A stretch of 33,444 bases of DNA from the NCBI GenBank assembly GCA_012512505.1, contig JAAZEB010000311.1:1-33444 (forward strand). Reading direction: 5' to 3'. Made by a program: the position numbers and the translations under genes. Every line of letters begins with the position of its first letter. The stretch's first letter is position 1. Under the pieces are notes generated by a model. That model did no database searches. It saw nothing but the letters and a program-made list of their open reading frames with translations, and was not told the DNA's origin. Origin of the DNA: Armatimonadota bacterium. GTDB lineage: Bacteria > Armatimonadota > JAAZEB01. Of this stretch, positions 27,425 through 33,444 are shown in pieces.

Positions 27425-27826
27425 CTACTCCTGAAAGAATTCGAGCAGTTCGCCGCACGGCCCGAGGAAGAAGGCGATGCGCACCGACTTGCCGCCGAGG
27501 TCGGCGTCTCTTGGTTCGAGGGTGACCGTCCTGCCGGCGGCGCGCACGCGGGCGATGGCGGCATCCACATCGGCGACCCGCAGCGCCAGGTGGATCATCG
27601 GGAACTGCTGCACCGGCTCCGTCGGGGCCTCGGCGGCGCCGATCACCTCGATGCAGCCGCCGTCGCCCAGGTCAAGCAGGCAAAGGCGGCGGTCGCCGCT
27701 GCCCCACTCGCGCGCCAGGCGGCAGCCCAGCACCTCGGTGTAGAAGCGCTTGGTGCCTTCGTAGTCGGTGGTTTGCAGGGCCGCGTGGTGGAACCCCAGG
27801 CCCTCGATCACAGCGTTGGTGCTCAT
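27425..27826 (-). CDS. VOC family protein (glyoxalase/epimerase-like)
   Basis: FHHAALQTTDYEGTKRFYTEVLGCRL ... IHLALRVADVDAAIARVRAAG ... FFLGPCGELLEFFQ. Confidence 0.9.
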   Translation of the reverse strand: MSTNAVIEGLGFHHAALQTTDYEGTKRFYTEVLGCRLAREWGSGDRRLCLLDLGDGGCIEVIGAAEAPTEPVQQFPMIHLALRVADVDAAIARVRAAGRTVTLEPRDADLGGKSVRIAFFLGPCGELLEFFQE

Positions 27827-27848
27827 CTGTTTCCCTCTCCGCGTGGCG

Positions 27849-29639
27849 TCAGGCGGGCGTGAGGCCGAGCGCCTGGTGCCACTCGGCCAGCTTGCGCATG
27901 CGCGCGGCCGGCTCCGCCGGAAGCTGCAGCGGGCGCCCGCGCGCGTCGATTATCAGGCCGACCACGCCGCCCTCCACGGTGGTGGTGACCGGCCGGCCCT
28001 TGCCGGCGCCGACGTTCAGGTTCCGCGCGGGGGTGATCGTCACCTGCGCCTGCTGGCCCACGCCGAGCGGCAGCAGCTTCAGCGCGCCGAACGGCACGCT
28101 CTCGCTGCCTCCCTTCATCTGCACGGTGACGGCCGGCTCGCCCTCCTTCGCCGTGCCCACCGGCGCGATCACGTGCCCCAGCTTGATCAGGCAGTCGCGC
28201 TCGAACACCTGCATCGCCGCCTCCGGCAGCACCGTGGCGAGCACCCCGAGCTGTGGCATCATGAAGATCGAATCGACCGCCAGCAGGGTGACCCCTTCCG
28301 GCTGGTAGGCATCGAGCATCATCAGGGCAGCCTCGGCGCGGCGCGGCGCGTGGGAGAGGACGCCGCCGCTCCCCACGATCAGGCCGAGATCCATCAAGCT
28401 GACGAGCGTTGCCCCGGTGGCGCTCTGCGAGAGCGCCTCGCCGATTGTGCGCACCTGCCGGACCCCCTTCAGGCCACGCGCCAGCGACTTGTGGTGCTCG
28501 AACGCCAGGCGCAGCGCCTCACGCGCCACCGCCTGCTCGATCCGCAGGTCTTCCAGGGTGTAGGGGATCGTGGTGGGGCGGATCATCTTGTTGCGCAGGC
28601 GGTTGCGCAGGTCGGCATCCTCCAGGGGGAATGGCACCCAGCGGGCGATGTTCTGCGTGCCGGCTTCCAGCAGCACGTTGCAGATCGAGTAGCTCATCCC
28701 CAGGTTGGCTGAGACGGTGCGGTTGAAGGTGCCGTCGAAAACGCTGAAGACGTCGGTCGTCGCCCCGCCGATGTCTACCGCCAGCACCGACATCCCCAAC
28801 TGCTCGGCAATCGTTTGCACCATCTTGCCGAAGGCGTTGGGGGTGGACATGATCCCGGTGGAGGTCCACCCCGACAGCTTGGAGTAGCCGGGCGCCTGCT
28901 GCATCACGTGCTGGAGGAAAAGCTCGTGGATCGCCTCGCGGGCGGGACCGAGGTTCTCCTGCTCCAGCACCGGGCGCAGGTTATCGACCACGCGCAGGTC
29001 GCACTTGCCGTCTAGCGTCTTGGCTACCGGCTCCCGGGCGGCCTTGTTGCCGGCGAAGATGACCGGGATGCGCAGGCCGATGCCCAGGCGCGGGCGCGGA
29101 TCGGCGGCCACCAGCAGTTCGGCCAGCTCCACCAGGTGCATCACCGTGCCGCCATCGGTGCCGCCAGACAGGAGGATCATGTCCGGACGCAGGCTGCGGA
29201 TACGCTCGACGCGCTGGTACTCCTTGCGGCCGTCGTCGATGGCGATCACGTCCATGATGATCGCGCCGGCGCCCAGGGCGGCGCGCTGCGCGCTCTCCCC
29301 GGACATCGAGCGCACCACCCCCGCCACCATCATCTGCAGGCCGCCGCCGGCACTGGAGGTGGAAAGGTACAGGTCGGTTCCGGTGGCCCCATCGCGCGCC
29401 GGCACGATCAGGTGGCCGTCCTCCAGGAGGCGCTTGCCGGCCACCTCTTCCAGCTCCGCGGCGGCGTTGCGCACGCCGACGGTGACGTCGTCGAACGGCG
29501 CCTCCACGGTGGTGGGGGCTTCGCCGCGCGCCACCAGGCGATACTCGTCGTCCTGCTTTTCGATCAGGATCGCCTTCGTGGTGGTGCTGCCGCAGTCAGT
29601 CGCCAGGATCGATTGCACCTGCGTTTCGTTCGTCGCCAT
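27849..29639 (-). CDS. glmL: GlmL/MutL family ASKHA ATPase (glutamate mutase accessory-type)
   Basis: ILATDCGSTTTKAILIE, LSTSSAGGGLQMMVAGVV, MILLSGGTDGG, VLAVDIGGATTDVFSVF. Confidence 0.85.
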   Translation of the reverse strand: MATNETQVQSILATDCGSTTTKAILIEKQDDEYRLVARGEAPTTVEAPFDDVTVGVRNAAAELEEVAGKRLLEDGHLIVPARDGATGTDLYLSTSSAGGGLQMMVAGVVRSMSGESAQRAALGAGAIIMDVIAIDDGRKEYQRVERIRSLRPDMILLSGGTDGGTVMHLVELAELLVAADPRPRLGIGLRIPVIFAGNKAAREPVAKTLDGKCDLRVVDNLRPVLEQENLGPAREAIHELFLQHVMQQAPGYSKLSGWTSTGIMSTPNAFGKMVQTIAEQLGMSVLAVDIGGATTDVFSVFDGTFNRTVSANLGMSYSICNVLLEAGTQNIARWVPFPLEDADLRNRLRNKMIRPTTIPYTLEDLRIEQAVAREALRLAFEHHKSLARGLKGVRQVRTIGEALSQSATGATLVSLMDLGLIVGSGGVLSHAPRRAEAALMMLDAYQPEGVTLLAVDSIFMMPQLGVLATVLPEAAMQVFERDCLIKLGHVIAPVGTAKEGEPAVTVQMKGGSESVPFGALKLLPLGVGQQAQVTITPARNLNVGAGKGRPVTTTVEGGVVGLIIDARGRPLQLPAEPAARMRKLAEWHQALGLTPA

Positions 29640-29767
29640 GGCGTCATTATATCATAGGGCCGAAAGCGGCGGCAACGCGCCGGGCGACGAACTTCGGGGT
29701 TTTGCGAGAGGCAGAGCGGGGCCGGGGATCCCAGGTGACGAACGGTTTTCCCCGGCCCCCAGGCGCG

Positions 29768-30208
29768 CTACTCTTCTTCCTCCTCGGCTTCGTCCTCTTC
29801 GCCGCTCAGCTCGCTGCCGCACATTGGGCAGCAGCCGCCACCGCCCATTCCCACCTGCCACAGCTTCCGGCGCTGCTCCGCGGTCAGCACCGCCAGCGCG
29901 TCGAGCAGGGCGTTGACCATCGTCAGCTTCAGCGCGGCGCCCTGTTGCCCCAGGTCGCGCACTGCCTGCTCTACCTTGGCGCGGTCCACGTTCTCCTCGT
30001 GCAGTAGCTGCATCAGGTCGATCTTGGCCAGCTTCAGATCGGCCCACTTGCGGATGGACTCCTTCTTGGCACTAATCTTGATCGCGTGCAGCCGCTTCCA
30101 CTGCTCCTCGCTGAGGTCCAGCCGCTTGAGCCGCCACAGCCACCCCATGCCGTGGAACCCCATGCCGTGGCCCATCATCCCGCCATGCCCGTGCCCGCAT
30201 CTGCCCAT
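29768..30208 (-). CDS. Spy/LTxxQ-like small protein, Gly/His/Met-rich N-terminus, CCPMCG near the C-terminus
   Basis: MGRCGHGHGGMMGHGMGFHGMGW, LDLSEEQWKRLHAI, LTAEQRRKLWQ, GGGGCCPMCGSELSGEEDEAEEEEE; GGAGG 8 nt before ATG 30208. Confidence 0.7.
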   Translation of the reverse strand: MGRCGHGHGGMMGHGMGFHGMGWLWRLKRLDLSEEQWKRLHAIKISAKKESIRKWADLKLAKIDLMQLLHEENVDRAKVEQAVRDLGQQGAALKLTMVNALLDALAVLTAEQRRKLWQVGMGGGGCCPMCGSELSGEEDEAEEEEE

Positions 30209-30358
30209 GGTTTCCGCCTCCTTACCGGACCTGGTCTGGCCCGACACGCGCGGCATCGCGCGCTCACCTGCCCTCCAGGTTACCACGCCGGCCTCGGCAC
30301 CAAACGCCGATCCCCGGCTCACCCGGACGCTCGGTCCCGGCGGACGAACGACCGATCT

Positions 30359-30515
30359 CGTAGGGGCAAAGCATTTGCGGGAGGGATGAATGCCCATTCC
30401 GTAGGGGCGAAGCAATTGCGGTGGGAACGGCAGATCCCGTAGGGGCGAAGCAATTGCGCGTCTAGCCGTAACGCGTTCGCTCACCGTCGATTGCGCAATT
30501 GCTTCGCCCCTACCG
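30359..30515. repeat. Repeat array: three direct and one inverted copy of CGTAGGGGCGAAGCAATTGCG
   Basis: Units at 30359-30379, 30400-30420, 30438-30458 (+) and 30494-30513 (inverted). Confidence 0.9.
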
Positions 30516-30542
30516 GGGTGTGTTTGGCCCCGCCTGGTATCT

Positions 30543-31495
30543 CTACCGGGTGACGCGGTAGACGCCATCAGCGCCCGCGGTGAGGCGGCCGCCCATGGCC
30601 TGCGTCAGATCGGCCAGCGTCATCAGCGGCTGGCCCTGGTCAATCCATAGCGGCACGGTGACCGGCTCTTCCACCTGCCCCGGCACCGCCGGCAGCACCA
30701 GCTTCTTGGCGGCAGGCCACTGTGGGTGCCTCAGCGTGAGCACGCCCTTGTCGGCATCCCACTCGCTATTCCAGCCCAACGCCGCGGCGAGCGCTAGTGG
30801 GCGCACGTAGACTTGCCCGCACACCAGGGTGGCCGCGTCTTCTGGCAGGCGCTTGCCATTCGCCTCCACCGTGGCGGGCTGGCTCTTCACGTCGCTGACC
30901 TCCGGGATGCGGCTGGCCCGGACAACGAACGCGTGGGCGGCCGCCTGTGACAGCGCCAGCGGGTAGAGATCGTTCACGCCTGCCCGGCGGGCTTCCTTGG
31001 TCAGCCCACCGTGGACCACCCCGAGAACCGCCCGGCCTGGACGAGGATGAAACCCTTACGGGACCAGGACCGGTCGCCCACCGGACCCATCGGGCCGCCT
31101 GGCTCCGTAACGGCAGCGATGACACCACGGTAGTAATCCACCTCGGCGCGCGCCGTCGCCTCGCTATCCCAGATCCTGGCAGACAGGCGGAGTTCGAAGG
31201 GGCCTTTTTCCCAGCCGCGGTCGATGCGAGTGACCACGCCGTGGTAGTTTCGATCAATGGTCCACGCTTCGAGACCCTCTGCCCTGACCCCGGGGATGGG
31301 GTGGACCGGAAAGGGGTGGCTGACCAAGGGCCACTGAATCGGGGTGAACCCGGGCAACTCCGCATCTTGAGGCAGGAGGGTCTGAACGTGCTGCTTCGTC
31401 AGTTGCACCGGATCGGCCAGGGCTTGTCCGGCCGTGCCCACGGTGGCCATGAAACCGAGAATAATGGCGGATACCGCGCGATGAAATCGGTTCAT
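30543..31495 (-). pseudogene. Secreted protein with copper-amine-oxidase-N-like (stalk) domain, interrupted by an apparent 1-nt frameshift
   Basis: N-terminal part (MNRFHRAVSAIILGFMATVGTAGQALA...) in ORF 31001-31522 and C-terminal part (VEANGKRLPEDAATLVCGQVYVRPLALAAALGWNSEWDADKGVLTLR) in ORF 30543-31019; frames join if one base is added in the CCCC run at 31019-31022. Confidence 0.7.
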
Positions 31496-31516
31496 CTCGG
31501 CAACCCTCTCTTTTCC

Positions 31517-31650
31517 CGGCAACGGCAGATCCCGTAGGGGCGAAGCGATCGCGTGAGGGATGAGCGACCCCGTGGGGGCGAAGCATTTGCAGGACAGACG
31601 GCTGGTGAACGCGGTTTGTTCGGTCTGCGATTGCTTCGCCCCTACCGTCT
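31517..31650. repeat. Second array of the CGTAGGGGCGAAGC repeat family
   Basis: Units at 31533-31553, 31571-31591 and inverted at 31627-31646; shares AACGGCAGATCCCGTAGGGGCGAAGC with the first array. Confidence 0.88.
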
Positions 31651-31953
31651 GTCGCCGTGCAGACGCTGGGCCCTACCATTTTGCGTTTTGTTCCGCCTGG
31701 CATTCCCACGCCGGCCGCGGCGCCAAGTGCCGTCAAGAGTTTGGATATCCTGTCTTATGTTTTGTTCCGCCTGGCGGGGCGGGCCAGGGCCGGTGCGTGT
31801 TGGGCGAGGCTGCCAAGCACCCGTCTGCTGAGGATATCCCATCCTACCAGGCGGTGTCGGAGGGGCCAAGGGATCGCCCCGGCGGCGGCGAAAGGAAGGG
31901 CAGAGCGGGCCACGCGGCGCCAACCGGCCGCGGGCTGTAGTCTGGAGACCACC

Positions 31954-32391
31954 GTGATCATCGCGGATCTAAAGGAGATTGAGGGGCGCGTCTACCCGGC
32001 GCGGCGGCGGACGCAGAACGTGGTCGGGGGAGCCTCGCCGATCCAGGCGCGGCACTTCAGCATCGGCTACGTGACGCTGGATCCAAACGGCGGGCAGGTG
32101 CCCTGGCACAACCAGGAGCAGGAGGAGGTCTACCTGCTCCTCGACGGCACCGCGGAGATGTGCCTGGGGGAGGAGCGCCAGCTCCTGAAGGCGGGGCAGG
32201 CGGTCTATATCCCCTCCGGCGTCTTCCACCAGCTCACCAACGTGGGCGACACGCCGGCGCACTTTCTGTATTGCTACGGCCCGGCGGGTGACGTGGCGCA
32301 CTGGCGGCAAGAGCTGGACGGCACCTTGCCCAAAGCGGGGGAAGACGCGCCGCCGCTGCCGCCGGGAGCGTGGCCGCAGCATCGGGACTGA
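31954..32391 (+). CDS. Cupin domain protein
   Basis: VPWHNQEQEEVYLLLDGTAEMCLGEERQLLKAGQAVYIPSGVFHQLTN; GTG start 31954 with GGAG upstream. Confidence 0.85.
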   Translation: MIIADLKEIEGRVYPARRRTQNVVGGASPIQARHFSIGYVTLDPNGGQVPWHNQEQEEVYLLLDGTAEMCLGEERQLLKAGQAVYIPSGVFHQLTNVGDTPAHFLYCYGPAGDVAHWRQELDGTLPKAGEDAPPLPPGAWPQHRD

Positions 32392-32426
32392 GCGGCTCGC
32401 CGCGCGCGGGGAAGGAGAGGCTTCTG

Positions 32427-33444
32427 TTGGCAGCCACCAGAGTGGGCATTATCATGAACGGCGTCACCGGCCGGATGGGCAGCAACCAGCACCTGACGCG
32501 CTCCATCCTGGCGATCCGCCGCCAGGGCGGGGTGCGGCTCAGCGAAACGGCGGTCATCCTCCCTGACCCGATTCTGGTCGGGCGCAACCCCGCCAAGTTG
32601 GAGGCGCTGGCCGCTGCCGCCGGAGGGGCGCGCTGGACTACCGACCTCGACGCGGCACTGGCGGACCCGGACTACTCTCTCTACTTCGACGCGCAGACCA
32701 CCGACCAGCGCGCCATTGCCCTGCGCCGGGCGATCGCCGCCGGCAAGCACGTCTACTGCGAGAAGCCCACCGCCCTCACCACGGAGGAGGCCCTCGATCT
32801 CTACCGCCGCGCGCGGGAGGCCGGCGTGAAGCATGGCGTGGTGCAGGACAAGCTGTGGCTGCCCGGCCTGCAGAAGCTGAAGCGGGTGATGGCCACCGGC
32901 CTGCTGGGGCGCATCCTCTCGGTGCGGGGCGAGTTTGGCTACTGGGTCTTCGCCGGTGACGACGTGCCGGCGCAGCGCCCCTCCTGGAACTACCGCCGCG
33001 AGGAGGGCGGTGGCATCATCCTCGATATGCTCTGCCACTGGCGCTACGTGCTGGACAACCTCTTTGGCGCGGTGCAGGCGGTCTCGTGCCTGGGCGTCAC
33101 CCACCTTCCCCGGCGCTGGGACGAGCGGGGCGAAGCCTACGACAGCACCGCCGAGGATGCCGCCTACGCCACCTTCCTGCTGGAGGGCGGCATCGTGGCG
33201 CACTTCAACTCCTCCTGGTGCGTGCGCGTTCGCCGCGACGACTTGCTGACGATCCAGGTGGACGGCACCGGGGGCTCGGCGGTCGCCGGGCTGCGCCAGT
33301 GCTGGATCCAGCCGGCCGCGGCCACGCCGCGCCCCGTCTGGAACCCCGATATCGACAGCCCGATCAACTTCTACGATGGCTGGCTGCCGGTGCCGGAACA
33401 GCAGCCGTGCGACAACGCCTTCAAGACGCAGTGGGAGCTGTTCC
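32427..33444 (+). CDS. Gfo/Idh/MocA family oxidoreductase, 3' end truncated by window
   Basis: Frame from TTG 32427 (RBS GGAAGGAGAGG): RVGIIMNGVTGRMGSNQHL...AIAAGKHVYCEKPTALTTEEALDLYRRAREAGVKHGVVQDKLWLPG; open to window end and absent from the ORF track. Confidence 0.9.
   Translation, partial: MAATRVGIIMNGVTGRMGSNQHLTRSILAIRRQGGVRLSETAVILPDPILVGRNPAKLEALAAAAGGARWTTDLDAALADPDYSLYFDAQTTDQRAIALRRAIAAGKHVYCEKPTALTTEEALDLYRRAREAGVKHGVVQDKLWLPGLQKLKRVMATGLLGRILSVRGEFGYWVFAGDDVPAQRPSWNYRREEGGGIILDMLCHWRYVLDNLFGAVQAVSCLGVTHLPRRWDERGEAYDSTAEDAAYATFLLEGGIVAHFNSSWCVRVRRDDLLTIQVDGTGGSAVAGLRQCWIQPAAATPRPVWNPDIDSPINFYDGWLPVPEQQPCDNAFKTQWELF

Noticed and set aside
30359-31650. CRISPR-like spacing of the CGTAGGGGCGAAGC repeats
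   Set aside because: Too few units, variable spacing, inverted copies, related spacers and no cas genes; a dispersed palindromic repeat fits better.
31954-32391. Cupin with HNQ instead of HxH as a lost metal site
   Set aside because: Gln variants occur among cupins of this style as far as I recall; not strong enough to report as unusual.

Overview
High-GC bacterial chromosomal window. The prepilin at 22.4 kb has an [43 protein letters not shown] start, a style I associate with Armatimonadota; this taxonomic guess is from memory and untested. Contents: (i) a dispersed set of predicted glycan/peptide-processing genes: tricorn-like S41 protease, oligogalacturonate-lyase-like beta-propeller, GH2, two DUF4838 proteins, BNR sialidase-like, heparinase II/III-like, cupin and Gfo/Idh/MocA oxidoreductase; (ii) a five-gene minus-strand zinc/manganese-type uptake operon including a porin-like protein with a His-rich loop and a small His/Cys protein; (iii) signalling genes: a STAS domain fused to a degenerate HATPase domain, and a sigma-70 factor; (iv) a GlmL/MutL-like ASKHA ATPase plus VOC protein, a DUF362 ferredoxin-like protein and a Spy-like His/Met-rich protein; (v) several families of intergenic repeats. 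The most unusual local structure is at 3.06-5.6 kb. There the 3' end of the propeller gene is duplicated (about 95% identical by eye) on either side of a two-gene secreted-protein cassette. One cassette gene is a predicted NCH-type papain-fold hydrolase, and the cassette has its own sigma70-like promoter. No tRNA, rRNA or CRISPR was seen. All family calls are from motif recognition by eye; no searches were run.
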